DNA of 64,000 nucleotides from the NCBI GenBank assembly GCA_036260935.1, contig DATALQ010000027.1, positions 78,719 to 142,718 on the forward strand, written 5' to 3'. Both the position numbers and the translations under genes were made by a program. Positions 9,641 through 17,425 of this stretch are shown here, in pieces; within the stretch, counting starts at the first letter, position 1, and every line of letters begins with the position of its first letter. This DNA is from JAEYOM01 sp036260935. Lineage in GTDB: Bacteria; Bacillota; Clostridia; Acetivibrionales; DTU013. The notes beneath the pieces are model-generated. The model saw nothing but the letters and a program-made list of their open reading frames with translations. It was not told the DNA's origin and did not search any database.

Positions 9641-10234
9641 ATGCAAAGAATGCCTTTCAATCGCCCGACCGAGCACTATGATGAGCGGGCCTATCCCATT
9701 GATGAGCAGATATGCAGCCTTATCAGGCGACGCAAGGACATCTCGGACAACGATCCGGGGTATCCTCCCATGGAGTCTATTGCGGGTTGGGCTGAAAAAT
9801 TCAGCTTTAGCGAGGAATTTTTGAGGTCGATTTTCGGGACATTATTCAATGAAGAGCATTTCAAACCGCCTGTCGAGCCGGATCGCTACATAAAGTTCAT
9901 ACCGGTAAGCAAGTTTGTTGAAAGAGATGACCGTATATTTTCCGTGGCCTATATAAGGCAATACAATAATGCAAGTGTTGTCAATTTCAGTATTGATTCC
10001 ATAACGTTGTACAATCCGGAGGACCCACCGAAACACAATTTCTACAAGCTTTCAGCAGGCCCGGATTACGATTGCCGTATGGCAGGCGGAGGAGGCTCTT
10101 CGGAACACTATTCCTATAATTTTGTCGTATCTCCGCCGCTGCCTGACGATATTTCAGGAGTCGAACTGGTTTTAACGGAGTATACGTACGGCAACAAGCC
10201 GACGGGCTGTGAGATAGTCATAAAAGCCGATTGA
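9641..10234 (+). CDS. Conserved hypothetical protein
   Basis: A 197-residue soluble protein with no motif I can name. The first 60 residues are helical and charged (a YDERAYPIDEQICSL segment reminiscent of the first helix of AroQ-type chorismate mutases, but without the rest of that fold). The second half looks beta-rich and contains a Gly-Gly-Gly-Gly-Ser-Ser turn. The open frame extends upstream to a TTG at 9566, but ATG at 9641 is chosen because AAAAGGAG lies 8 bases before it. It sits between two GNAT genes in the same direction. Confidence 0.7.
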   Translation: MQRMPFNRPTEHYDERAYPIDEQICSLIRRRKDISDNDPGYPPMESIAGWAEKFSFSEEFLRSIFGTLFNEEHFKPPVEPDRYIKFIPVSKFVERDDRIFSVAYIRQYNNASVVNFSIDSITLYNPEDPPKHNFYKLSAGPDYDCRMAGGGGSSEHYSYNFVVSPPLPDDISGVELVLTEYTYGNKPTGCEIVIKAD

Positions 10235-10285
10235 ACTTTCATTTCCTTGACTGAATACCGGTAAGCGGGAGTATGGAGCAATAGT

Positions 10286-10738
10286 ATGGATATAGTAATC
10301 CGCAAAGCTGAAAAATCTGATCTGGCAGGTATCTTATCACTCTACGGACAGCTTGAGACAGATAACTGCGAGGTGCTTGACATAAATGCGGCCGAATCGA
10401 TATACGACAAAATGGGGAAATACCCTGATTACAGCATCTATGTAGCTGAACTCGATGGTAAGCTCGCCGGAACGTTTGCGTTGGCGGTCATGGACAATAT
10501 CGGACATATGGGCGCTCCCTCCGGTTTGGTCGAGGATGTTGCAGTTGCCTCGGATTTGCAGCGTAACGGTATTGGTAAAAGGATGATGGAGGAAGCCATC
10601 AGAATATGTAAGGCCAAGGGCTGTTACAAGGTTATGCTCTCCAGTAATATGAAAAGGGAGGGTGCTCACAGGTTTTACGAGTCGATAGGCTTTAAAAAGC
10701 ATGGATATAGTTTCTATACCGAGGTATCGGATTGTTAA
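10286..10738 (+). CDS. GNAT-family N-acetyltransferase
   Basis: A 150-residue GNAT enzyme. Motif A is clear (VEDVAVASDLQRNGIGKRMM near residues 78-97) and is followed by a motif-B-like segment HRFYESIGFKKHGYSF near the C-terminus. This matches the common small Firmicutes GNATs that acetylate amines or amino acids; the substrate is not predictable. The gene lies 51 bases after the previous one and is the last of the run that starts with the NUDIX gene. No obvious hairpin terminator follows within 60 bases. Confidence 0.87.
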   Translation: MDIVIRKAEKSDLAGILSLYGQLETDNCEVLDINAAESIYDKMGKYPDYSIYVAELDGKLAGTFALAVMDNIGHMGAPSGLVEDVAVASDLQRNGIGKRMMEEAIRICKAKGCYKVMLSSNMKREGAHRFYESIGFKKHGYSFYTEVSDC

Positions 10739-11170
10739 AAAATAACTTATAATATTTCTCTGACTTGAATCGACATAAGCCCATATGTTACTGTTTTCAT
10801 ATAACATAAAATACTGTTTTCAGCAGTTGGAAAGGGTAATTGTATGGACTCACCGAAGTCGTACAACCGAATACTCTGCTCCGCGCAAAGACCACAGGGA
10901 CTAAAGTTGGCGATGCTTTGCTCGGAGCCTGTTTCATGAAGTAGCCGTTGACTGGATCGGCATGACCTGGGGCTTAATGGTAGCTTACGCGGCTTCCCGC
11001 AGGTTTGTTTTACTGTTAAGCCTTTTTCATGACTCTTTTCAGCATGCGCTATTTGTGTAACAGCTTCTTAAACTGTCTTGACATATAAGACTGCAGCAGG
11101 CTTTGCCTGCACTGCAGTTTTTTTATGTGGTCTTTGCTTCATCCGTTCAAAACGAGGGAGGAGCAGAGAT
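10739..11170 (+). other. 432-bp gene-free region with possible structured leader
   Basis: No convincing long gene is present. A 31-codon frame from ATG 10844 to 10939 exists but has no clear family. Around 10890-10915 the blocks CGCAAAG and ACAGGGACTAAAG resemble the conserved core of GEMM-I (c-di-GMP-I) riboswitches. However, the usual upstream GGCAAACC and GAAA tetraloop are not clear, so this is only a candidate. A hairpin followed by seven T residues (11090-11125) then lies just before the CD3324-like gene, which fits a leader-plus-terminator layout. Confidence 0.3.
11090..11125 (+). terminator. Hairpin terminator or attenuator before CD3324-like gene
   Basis: A stem formed by ACTGCAGCAGGC and GCCTGCACTGCAGT (with a small bulge) has a 3-nt loop and is followed directly by TTTTTTT. 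It ends about 46 bases before the next start codon, so it could act as an attenuator of that gene as well as a plain terminator. Confidence 0.75.
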
Positions 11171-11470
11171 ATGAAATATGTTAAGGCACAAAATGTGCTG
11201 CCGGTAGAAGTAATCAGAATAATTCAGCAATATGTGGATGGAGAATTTATTTATGTTCCGCGGAAGGAAGGCGGGCAGAAGGCGTGGGGTGAAAAAAGCG
11301 GCGCCAGGGACAGCCTGAAGGAGAGAAATTATAACATTTATGAGGAATATAAAGGCGGTATCAAGGTCTCTGAACTCTCGCGGATTTATTATCTTTCCGA
11401 ACAGAGCATCAGAAGAATCCTCAGCCAGGAGAAGCTGCAGCGCTCAAATTCCTTACATAACGGTTTATGA
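11171..11470 (+). CDS. CD3324-family helix-turn-helix protein
   Basis: A 99-residue protein that starts MKYVKAQNVLPVEVI and contains the GEFIYVPRK strand typical of the CD3324 family (named from Clostridioides difficile), related to Mor/phage activators. The C-terminal 40 residues form a helix-turn-helix with VSELSRIYYLSEQSIRRIL. DNA binding is likely, but the role is unknown. A longer open frame begins at 11078 but would run through the hairpin; ATG at 11171 with GGGAGGAG upstream is preferred. Confidence 0.8.
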   Translation: MKYVKAQNVLPVEVIRIIQQYVDGEFIYVPRKEGGQKAWGEKSGARDSLKERNYNIYEEYKGGIKVSELSRIYYLSEQSIRRILSQEKLQRSNSLHNGL

Positions 11471-11546
11471 TATGGAAATGCCTAACGTCCCCGTGCTATA
11501 GTCTATTTATGGCAGTTATAACCAATTAGAGAAAGGGATGCATTGA

Positions 11547-11732
11547 ATGGCTTCAAAACCGCACAGGGGCAAAACGTTATTGAAACTGGAGTCTCATGGG
11601 AGAGGAACCTGTCCCGTTTGTAAAGCGACAAGAATAAAGGTGCTGTACGAGCTTATCCTTGGCGATGGAAATAAGATCAAAGTTTGCAAGAGGTGTCAGA
11701 ATAAAAGTGTAGAATCCCTGGCAAAGCTCTGA
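11547..11732 (+). CDS. Small zinc-ribbon protein
   Basis: A 61-residue basic protein with two Cys pairs, CPVC (residues 22-25) and CKRC (47-50), a spacing that fits a single zinc ribbon. The N-terminus is rich in Lys/Arg/Gly, suggesting nucleic-acid contact. Similar small proteins are common in Clostridia, without an assigned function. A GAGAAAGGG ribosome site precedes the ATG and a strong terminator follows, so it is probably transcribed alone. Confidence 0.75.
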   Translation: MASKPHRGKTLLKLESHGRGTCPVCKATRIKVLYELILGDGNKIKVCKRCQNKSVESLAKL

Positions 11733-11756
11733 TCCGTGGAAATATTGGTCGGCACC

Positions 11757-11791
11757 AAAGCCCTGTGATCGAAAGATTACAGGGCTTTTAG
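11757..11791 (+). terminator. Rho-independent terminator
   Basis: The stem AAAGCCCTGTGATC pairs with GATTACAGGGCTTT (one mismatch) around a GAAA loop, followed by TTAG. It ends the zinc-ribbon gene. Confidence 0.85.
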
Positions 11792-11870
11792 CATAATTGG
11801 GGGTTACTTGACGATGCATTAGATGTATAATATTACATGTAAACATGAACTAATGAATCGGAGAGGAGCC

Positions 11871-12341
11871 ATGAGCAAATCCATTAATAAAATGTACCCG
11901 CCTTCGGAGCCATGCGGCTGCAGTATTTGTCTGGGTTATTGCCGCCGTCCGGGCTGGTGGACCGTGGAAGAGGCTGCACGGGCGGTGAAAGCCGGTTACG
12001 CCGGACGAATGATGCTGGAAATATCCCCGGAATTGACATTTGGAGTGCTTTCACCTGCTTTCAGGGGGTGTGAGGGAGGTTTCGCGCTGAACATCCATGC
12101 GGACAAAGGCTGCAATTTCCTTTCCAACAAGCTTTGCGAGCTGCACGGCACAGGATTGATGCCGCTTGAATGCCGCTTCTGTCACCACGACCGCCTGGGC
12201 CTGGGTCAGAAATGTCATCGCGCTGTTGAAAAGGATTGGAATACTGAAGCCGGACAGGCACAGGTAGCAAAATGGGCAAAGGAATTCGGCCTATGGCTCG
12301 TTTACGGATATTATGTCAAGGGAAAAAAACCGCAGAAATAA
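11871..12341 (+). CDS. Cys-rich conserved protein (YkgJ-like metal-site pattern)
   Basis: A 156-residue protein with clustered cysteines: CGCSICLGYC near residue 16, further Cys around residues 64 and 80-88, and CRFCHHDRLGLGQKCH near residue 103. The pattern resembles the YkgJ/CxxxCxxC family, thought to hold zinc or an iron-sulfur centre. No membrane segments are seen. The frame is open from 11823, but ATG 11871 follows GAGAGGAG at good spacing. It converges on the LysM gene, from which it is separated by a shared hairpin. Confidence 0.7.
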   Translation: MSKSINKMYPPSEPCGCSICLGYCRRPGWWTVEEAARAVKAGYAGRMMLEISPELTFGVLSPAFRGCEGGFALNIHADKGCNFLSNKLCELHGTGLMPLECRFCHHDRLGLGQKCHRAVEKDWNTEAGQAQVAKWAKEFGLWLVYGYYVKGKKPQK

Positions 12342-12345
12342 AACC

Positions 12346-12385
12346 ACAAAAAAAAAACAGCCCTTCCGGGGTTGCGGAAGGGCTG
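12346..12385 (-). terminator. Terminator for LysM gene (between convergent genes)
   Basis: The perfect 10-bp stem CAGCCCTTCC / GGAAGGGCTG (12358-12367 with 12376-12385) is flanked on its left by a run of A residues, which reads as a U-tract for the leftward transcript. It therefore ends the minus-strand LysM gene; it may slow the plus-strand transcript too. Confidence 0.85.
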
Positions 12386-12399
12386 GTAGTATCAGCGCT

Positions 12400-13536
12400 C
12401 TAATTAATACCTGCAGCTATTTTGATATTTGCCTGGTGTCCCGGATCGATCTGCCCGTCAACATGTCTGGTGCTGTTCAGAAAATGTATGTCGAATACTC
12501 CGTCAATACCGTTGTTTTTCACCCAGTCAAGGTTATCCCCAGGGCCATAACCGCCGCTTCTCCAGGTCGTATAACTGCCGCCGGGAGCTGCGTCGTTTCC
12601 CGCGTGCGGCATGCTTGCAACACTGGCGGCGATTTTCCTGCCGTTTATTTTTATTACGACAGGCCTTCTGTCCCAGCTTAGAGTGCCACCCCAGATATCC
12701 TTCATCTTCTGGGTGTCTTCCTGCGTCAATGTTTCACAGTCTGCATGGTTGCTGCCTGTTGTACGCTTGGCAAAAAACGACTTGCCCGTATAGAAATCCA
12801 CTACTTCAAAAACGCTGTTAACGGGAACTACATACTGGGCTTCTGTCCACCAGTCCAGGTATTCCCCATATCGGTCGCCCGGCGTGGGTTTAACCGGAAT
12901 ATTGTGTACGGGTATCTTTATGACCTGGCCGATTGTCAGCCATGTGGTGCTGGTAAAATTATTTGCAGACATTAGTTCGTTCATTGGGATGTTGTGGCTG
13001 TTGGCGATGCTCCAGACGGTATCGCCAGCTTTTACCGTATAGCTGTCATAAGTGAGGTAGGGTGTTGTCTGACCGGCAGCCGAACCGGTACCGGATGTTT
13101 GTCCGGAAGAGGGTGTCTGCGTAGGATCCGGTGACGGAGCAGGTGTCGTTGAAGCGCTTGAGGCAGGAATTATTACTTTATCGCCTATATTCAGCCATGA
13201 TTTGTCCGTAGCATTGTTTACCTGAAGCAGTTTGGTAAAGCTTACGCCGAATTTCTGGCTGATGGTCCAGTACGTATCCCCGGACACCACTGTATAGGTG
13301 GTCTGGTCCGGAAGCGGGACAGTAAGGATATTGCCTGGGTAGAGTATCGTTGACGATGTCGCATTGTTGGCTTTCATCAGGTTAGAAGTGGAAATTCCGT
13401 ACTTCTGACCGATGCTCCAGAAGGTATCTCCAGGTTGTACCGTGTAACTCACATTCTGTGCAGCCGCATAACCTACGCTCCCCATAAAGACCCCAAGCGT
13501 AAGGATACCGGATAAGACAAGTTTCTTATATTCCAT
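12400..13536 (-). CDS. Secreted triple-LysM protein with conserved C-terminal domain
   Basis: A 378-residue exported protein with a signal peptide (about residues 1-26, ending YAAAQ). Three LysM repeats follow, each starting with YTVxxGDTxWSI (about residues 30-75, 81-125 and 166-210). LysM binds GlcNAc-containing glycans such as peptidoglycan. A Pro/Ser/Thr linker separates the second and third repeats. The C-terminal domain (about 225-378, with GEYLDWW, NHADCETL and MPHAGND) is common behind LysM in Clostridia and has no firm function. It has a good ribosome site (AAAGGAGG) and its own terminator, and is probably a wall-bound or spore-coat-associated protein (inference). Confidence 0.88.
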   Translation of the reverse strand: MEYKKLVLSGILTLGVFMGSVGYAAAQNVSYTVQPGDTFWSIGQKYGISTSNLMKANNATSSTILYPGNILTVPLPDQTTYTVVSGDTYWTISQKFGVSFTKLLQVNNATDKSWLNIGDKVIIPASSASTTPAPSPDPTQTPSSGQTSGTGSAAGQTTPYLTYDSYTVKAGDTVWSIANSHNIPMNELMSANNFTSTTWLTIGQVIKIPVHNIPVKPTPGDRYGEYLDWWTEAQYVVPVNSVFEVVDFYTGKSFFAKRTTGSNHADCETLTQEDTQKMKDIWGGTLSWDRRPVVIKINGRKIAASVASMPHAGNDAAPGGSYTTWRSGGYGPGDNLDWVKNNGIDGVFDIHFLNSTRHVDGQIDPGHQANIKIAAGIN

Positions 13537-13743
13537 AATAAACTTTCCTCCTTTATTGTGCGGGACAATGTACCGGATTCAGTACACGATATTGAGTTGT
13601 CCTTTAAGTTTACATAATATATTCGAAATTGTATAGAGTGTTTCCTGGGGAATCACTAATGTAAATTGTGGTAAGGAATTTTCAGACAATCGATGGTATA
13701 TGCAGTATAAAATTATGGAATGACGGAAGGAGAATGAACTGAA

Positions 13744-14145
13744 ATGAAAAAGAAATACATTGTGATTCTGGCAATCCTGGTGTTTTTGGCAGCTGCCGCA
13801 ATATTCGCCGCGGTACAGTACAATTCGGTAAAGACGAATTTGGACAAATTGAATGAAATGGTAATCTCGGACGTGGATCTTTCAAATGCCGAAAACGGCA
13901 TATACGAGGGGAGCTACGACACTTTTCCGGTCGGGGCCAAGGTAAAGGTAACGATAAGAGACCACAGGATAACGGCAATCGATCTCGTGGAGCACAAGAC
14001 CGGACAGGGACAGGGAGCCGAGGTCCTGCCTGCAATGGTGGTCGAAAAGCAGACTCTGCAGCTCGATACGATAAGCGGTGCAACTTACAGCAGCAGGGTT
14101 ATTCTGAAAGCGATCGAGAATGCGCTGGAGAGTGCGGTAAAGTAA
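13744..14145 (+). CDS. Membrane-anchored FMN-binding domain protein
   Basis: A 133-residue protein with one N-terminal transmembrane helix (about residues 5-24) and an FMN_bind domain. The motif SGATYSS near residue 114 is the site where FMN is attached through a phosphoester to Thr in NqrC/RnfG relatives. The extracytoplasmic domain is the size of a single FMN_bind unit. It probably carries electrons outside the membrane; no Rnf/Nqr genes are nearby, so the partner is unknown. GGAAGGAG precedes the ATG. Confidence 0.85.
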   Translation: MKKKYIVILAILVFLAAAAIFAAVQYNSVKTNLDKLNEMVISDVDLSNAENGIYEGSYDTFPVGAKVKVTIRDHRITAIDLVEHKTGQGQGAEVLPAMVVEKQTLQLDTISGATYSSRVILKAIENALESAVK

Positions 14146-14228
14146 CGGTAGATCACTCGGGCCAAGCGGCGCTGAAGGGCATATCCGGTATCATAGCAAT
14201 TAATGACTTAATTACGGCAATTTACGAG

Positions 14229-14258
14229 TTGCTCGTAACTAGCATGAGATGCTACAAT
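14229..14258 (+). promoter_or_regulatory. Promoter immediately before MFS gene
   Basis: TTGCTC (14229-14234) and TACAAT (14253-14258) are separated by 18 bp. The first possible start codon of the MFS gene is at 14265, only 6 bases after the -10 box, which would place it at the transcript's 5' end. No Shine-Dalgarno sequence is seen. Confidence 0.5.
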
Positions 14259-14264
14259 TTTTAA

Positions 14265-15638
14265 ATGAAAACTAATAATACTTCAGCGAACAGTATTTTC
14301 AAATCATTGGGAATTCTAAAGGGGAACACCCGTATTTCAGTGCTTTGCGAGCCGTTATGGGGGCTCCCTTTCGTACTGCTCAATTTTTATCTGAGCCTTT
14401 ACATGAAAGGACTTGGAGTGACGGACAGGCAGATCGGCTACATAATTTCGATAGGTTATGTAGCGGGTACTTTTTTTTCGCTCATCAGCGGGATGATTAC
14501 CGATAGGCTGGGAAGGAAAAAGACCACCTTCATATTCGATTTTCTAAGCTGGCCGCTGACAGTCTTTATTTACCTGATATCCAACAGCTTTATAATGTTT
14601 GCCATAGCCACGGTGTTGAACAACATGGGTAAAATCGTCGGTATTTCGTGGAACCTGATGATTGTCGAGGATGCCGATAACGAACAGAGGATTGCCGCCT
14701 TTAACCTGCTGAACATAATCAACATTGCTACGGGAGTGATAATACCGCTCGCGGGCATACTGGTCGGGGCTTGCGGAGTAGTGACTGCCGAGAGGGTATT
14801 CCTTGCCTATGGCATTGTAAGTATGTCAACGATGATCATTATCAGGAACCGTTTATATAAGGAAACCAGAATCGGCCAGCAGATACTTGATGAACAGAAG
14901 AAAAATCCTGTGCCCATAAATCTTAAAAGCCTGATACCCATTAAGGCGGCAGGAATATTTAAGGGGAATCCCAAAGCTATTATCGCCGCACTTGTGTATA
15001 TACTGTTTTTCGTATATGTTCCCCTTGGCACGTTCAACAGCCTGTATTTCGCCCCATTCATGACCGAAGCTCTCAAGCTCGGCAAGTCTTCGATATCGGT
15101 GCTGGGAGGCGTTTATTCCGGCGTAATGTTTTTCGTATTCGTATTCGTAATACCGGCTATTTCAAAGCTCAGCAATACGAGAAACATGCAGTCAGGCCTG
15201 CTGATACAGGCTTTATCGCTGCTCCTTCTTATACTCGTCCCGACTGGAAGCCTTTTATCGGTGATATTGTGTATCGGCATATACGCGGTGGGTTTCGGTA
15301 TCTTCAGGCCGTTCCTTGATACGATGCTTGCCGAGGTAACCGAGGGAAACGAAAGGGCAGGCATATACTCGCTTATAAACACCGTGACCTGCGTAGCAAC
15401 CGCCTTGCTCGGGTTTGTTTCGGGAAGTATTTATATATTCAATCCGAGATATCTTTACATCATTTCTATCGTTATACTTCTCATAAGCGTCTGTTTGCTC
15501 GGGATATACGGTAGACTGACCGTCAGCGATACCCGGGCGAGGGCTGACGGCGAGACCGATAGCAAGAGCGATGGCAGGCCCGATGGTAAAACCGCTGGCA
15601 AGCCCGATAGCAAGATCGATAGCGAGACCGCTGGCTAG
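14265..15638 (+). CDS. Major facilitator superfamily transporter (first paralogue, ends at amber codon)
   Basis: A 457-residue MFS permease with about 12 membrane helices. The loop between helices 2 and 3 carries the family motif GMITDRLGRKKT. The first about 420 residues are closely similar to the next gene, so the two arose by duplication. The substrate is unknown. Residues about 424-457 are a hydrophilic tail of Asp-Gly-Lys, Asp-Ser-Lys and Thr-Ala-Gly repeats not seen in the paralogue. The TAG stop at 15636 replaces the AAG lysine of an identical repeat 36 bases earlier, and the frame stays open to TGA at 15756, which overlaps the next start codon. The start ATG lacks a ribosome site and may be leaderless. 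Confidence 0.85.
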   Translation: MKTNNTSANSIFKSLGILKGNTRISVLCEPLWGLPFVLLNFYLSLYMKGLGVTDRQIGYIISIGYVAGTFFSLISGMITDRLGRKKTTFIFDFLSWPLTVFIYLISNSFIMFAIATVLNNMGKIVGISWNLMIVEDADNEQRIAAFNLLNIINIATGVIIPLAGILVGACGVVTAERVFLAYGIVSMSTMIIIRNRLYKETRIGQQILDEQKKNPVPINLKSLIPIKAAGIFKGNPKAIIAALVYILFFVYVPLGTFNSLYFAPFMTEALKLGKSSISVLGGVYSGVMFFVFVFVIPAISKLSNTRNMQSGLLIQALSLLLLILVPTGSLLSVILCIGIYAVGFGIFRPFLDTMLAEVTEGNERAGIYSLINTVTCVATALLGFVSGSIYIFNPRYLYIISIVILLISVCLLGIYGRLTVSDTRARADGETDSKSDGRPDGKTAGKPDSKIDSETAG

Positions 15639-15758
15639 GCCGATGAATCTGGCGGTAAAGCCTGTAAAAAGATTGACAAAAAGCTCGACAAAAAGCTAGA
15701 CGAAATGATCGACGAAAAGCTTGACGAAAAGCTTGACGAAAAGAGCGTCCAATTATGA
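15591..15758 (+). other. In-frame coding tail continuing past an amber stop
   Basis: ACCGCTGGC is followed by AAG at 15591-15602 and by TAG at 15627-15638, 12 codons apart. After the TAG the same frame stays open for 39 codons, rich in Lys-Ile-Asp-Lys, Lys-Leu-Asp-Glu tetrads, and ends at TGA 15756-15758. That TGA forms an ATGA overlap with the next gene's ATG at 15755. This is the layout expected if the original gene ended at the TGA and the amber codon is a later change, or if it is read through. Confidence 0.7.
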
Positions 15759-17023
15759 GAAGAAGAATATTACCGGAAAACAATATTTTCAGTTCCTTTG
15801 GCCGGCTAACCGGCAATGCCCGTATATGCATCATGTTTCAGCCTATGTGGGGCATTCCGTTTATGCTTTCGAATTTTTATCTGAGCCTTTACATGAAGGA
15901 ACTCGGCGTAACCGACAAACAGCTTGGCTACCTTATATCGCTGAGTTTCATATGCGGAACTTTCTTTGCTCTGATTGGCGGCCACCTGACAGACCATTTG
16001 GGTAGAAAAAAAGCCACTTTGATTTTCGACACCATCAGTTGGCCATTCTCCCTGCTAATATACTTTTTGTCAAACAGCTTCATTATGTTTGCTATCGCCA
16101 CAATTGCCGGAAGTGCGGTCAAGGTTGTCGCAGTATGCTGGAATATGATGATAGTTGAGGATTCGGACAACGAACAAAGAGTCGCAGCATATAACCTTGT
16201 AAATGTAATCAACATATCCGCAGGCATAATCATACCGGTAACAGGCATTTTTGTGGACGCCTATGGAATTGTGACTTCGGAAAGGCTGTTTCTGGCTATT
16301 TCAGTTATCAGTATGACTACCATGGTATTTACCAGGAACCCACTGTTTAAGGAAACCAGTACAGGGCAGCAGATCCTGGAGGAAATAAGGAAGAACCCGA
16401 AACCTTTCAAACTTAAGGACGTCATCCCTTTTAAATCAGCCGCCGTGTTTAGGGGAAATCCAAAGGCGGTCGTAGCGGTGCTGATTTACGTGCTTTTCTT
16501 TATCTATATGCCGCTCGGCTCTTTCAACAGTCTTTACTTTGCACCGTTCATGACCGAAGTTCTCGGACTCGGAAAATCATCGGTTTCACTGCTCGGCGGG
16601 GCTTACTCCGTAATGATGCTTATCGTATTTGTTTTTGTAGTCCCTGTTATCAGCCGTTACAACAATTCCGTCAACATGCAGCTTGGATTTGCCATACAGG
16701 CTGTTTCACTTCTGGCGGTGACGGTTATACCGGGTAAAAGCCTTATTGCCGTAGTGCTGAGCATATGTATCTACGCGGTCGGCTTCGGCATGGCGAGACC
16801 GTTCATCGACGCGATGCTGGCGGAAGCTTCGGAGGGCGCGAACCGGGCCGGCGTATATTCCTTGATAAATACGATTACCTGTGTCCTCACTGCGGCCATC
16901 GGGCTCGTTTCGGGCTCGGTCTACATTTTTAATCCCAGACTCATCTACGTAATATCGGTGATAATACTTGCCGTATGCATAGCTTTACTCGGATTTTACC
17001 GAAAGATGAAACACTCGACATAA
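15755..17023 (+). CDS. Major facilitator superfamily transporter (second paralogue)
   Basis: A 422-residue MFS permease with about 12 transmembrane helices. The motif GHLTDHLGRKKA lies between helices 2 and 3. It is a clear tandem duplicate of the preceding gene (shared segments such as NFYLSLYMKELG, NSFIMFAIAT and PLGSFNSLYFAPFMTE) but lacks its repeat tail. The substrate is unknown. There is no convincing Shine-Dalgarno site before the ATG. The start overlaps the TGA that closes the upstream frame (ATGA), so efficient translation may depend on ribosomes finishing the upstream extended frame. Confidence 0.88.
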   Translation: MRRRILPENNIFSSFGRLTGNARICIMFQPMWGIPFMLSNFYLSLYMKELGVTDKQLGYLISLSFICGTFFALIGGHLTDHLGRKKATLIFDTISWPFSLLIYFLSNSFIMFAIATIAGSAVKVVAVCWNMMIVEDSDNEQRVAAYNLVNVINISAGIIIPVTGIFVDAYGIVTSERLFLAISVISMTTMVFTRNPLFKETSTGQQILEEIRKNPKPFKLKDVIPFKSAAVFRGNPKAVVAVLIYVLFFIYMPLGSFNSLYFAPFMTEVLGLGKSSVSLLGGAYSVMMLIVFVFVVPVISRYNNSVNMQLGFAIQAVSLLAVTVIPGKSLIAVVLSICIYAVGFGMARPFIDAMLAEASEGANRAGVYSLINTITCVLTAAIGLVSGSVYIFNPRLIYVISVIILAVCIALLGFYRKMKHST

Positions 17024-17040
17024 ATTAATGTTTTTTCTAC

Positions 17041-17069
17041 TTGACTTTTTCTCCTTGCGCCTTTAGAAT
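17041..17069 (+). promoter_or_regulatory. Promoter of tRNA-Glu/tRNA-Asp
   Basis: TTGACT (17041-17046) and TAGAAT (17064-17069) are separated by 17 bp; a second -10-like TATACT lies at 17069. It starts 31 bases upstream of tRNA-Glu. Confidence 0.55.
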
Positions 17070-17099
17070 ATACTTTGTCGGCTTTAGCCTCATTGATGT

Positions 17100-17174
17100 G
17101 GCCCATTGGTCAAGTGGTTAAGACACCGCCCTTTCACGGCGATAACAGGGGTTCGAGTCCCCTATGGGTCACCA
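17100..17174 (+). tRNA. tRNA-Glu (TTC)
   Basis: A cloverleaf is readable. The acceptor stem GGCCCAT pairs with ATGGGTC, the anticodon loop is CTTTCAC with anticodon TTC, and the T-arm is GGGGTTCGAGTCCCC. CCA is encoded. It is followed 36 bases later by tRNA-Asp in the same transcript. Confidence 0.95.
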
Positions 17175-17210
17175 GTTTTTCATAAGGATACAGCCGCAAT
17201 AAATTTGTAC

Positions 17211-17287
17211 GGCCCGGTAGTTCAGTTGGTTAGAACGCTAGCCTGTCACGCTAGAGGTCAGGGGTTCGAGCCCCCTTCGGGTCGCCA
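17211..17287 (+). tRNA. tRNA-Asp (GTC)
   Basis: The acceptor stem GGCCCGG pairs with TCGGGTC (with G-U pairs). The anticodon stem is CTAGC/GCTAG with loop CTGTCAC (anticodon GTC). The T-arm is standard, the discriminator is G and CCA is encoded. It is co-transcribed with the tRNA-Glu just upstream. Confidence 0.95.
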
Positions 17288-17289
17288 TA

Positions 17290-17327
17290 AAAAGGCGGAT
17301 ATCGAGAGATATCCGCCTTTTATCTGT
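17290..17327 (+). terminator. Terminator after tRNA pair
   Basis: A perfect 14-bp stem (17290-17303 with 17308-17321) with a GAGA loop is followed by a T-rich tract. It ends the tRNA-Glu/tRNA-Asp transcript. Confidence 0.9.
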
Positions 17328-17425
17328 TATTCTGTTAAGCAAGGGCTCGAACACGGGCTTCATGGGAGAGTAAGCATTCGAACAGAATGACAGGCCCGTG
17401 AGGGTAAGAGACTGGCGACAAAGCC

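Noticed and set aside
11078..11170. Upstream extension of the CD3324-like gene
   Set aside because: The extension reads through a hairpin with a T7 tail and encodes a Cys-rich hydrophobic stretch absent from the family.
15639..15758. Pyrrolysine decoding of the TAG
   Set aside because: Kept only as something to exclude: the window has no pyl genes, and the neighbouring repeat shows the TAG is simply a changed AAG. Nonsense mutation is the simpler reading.
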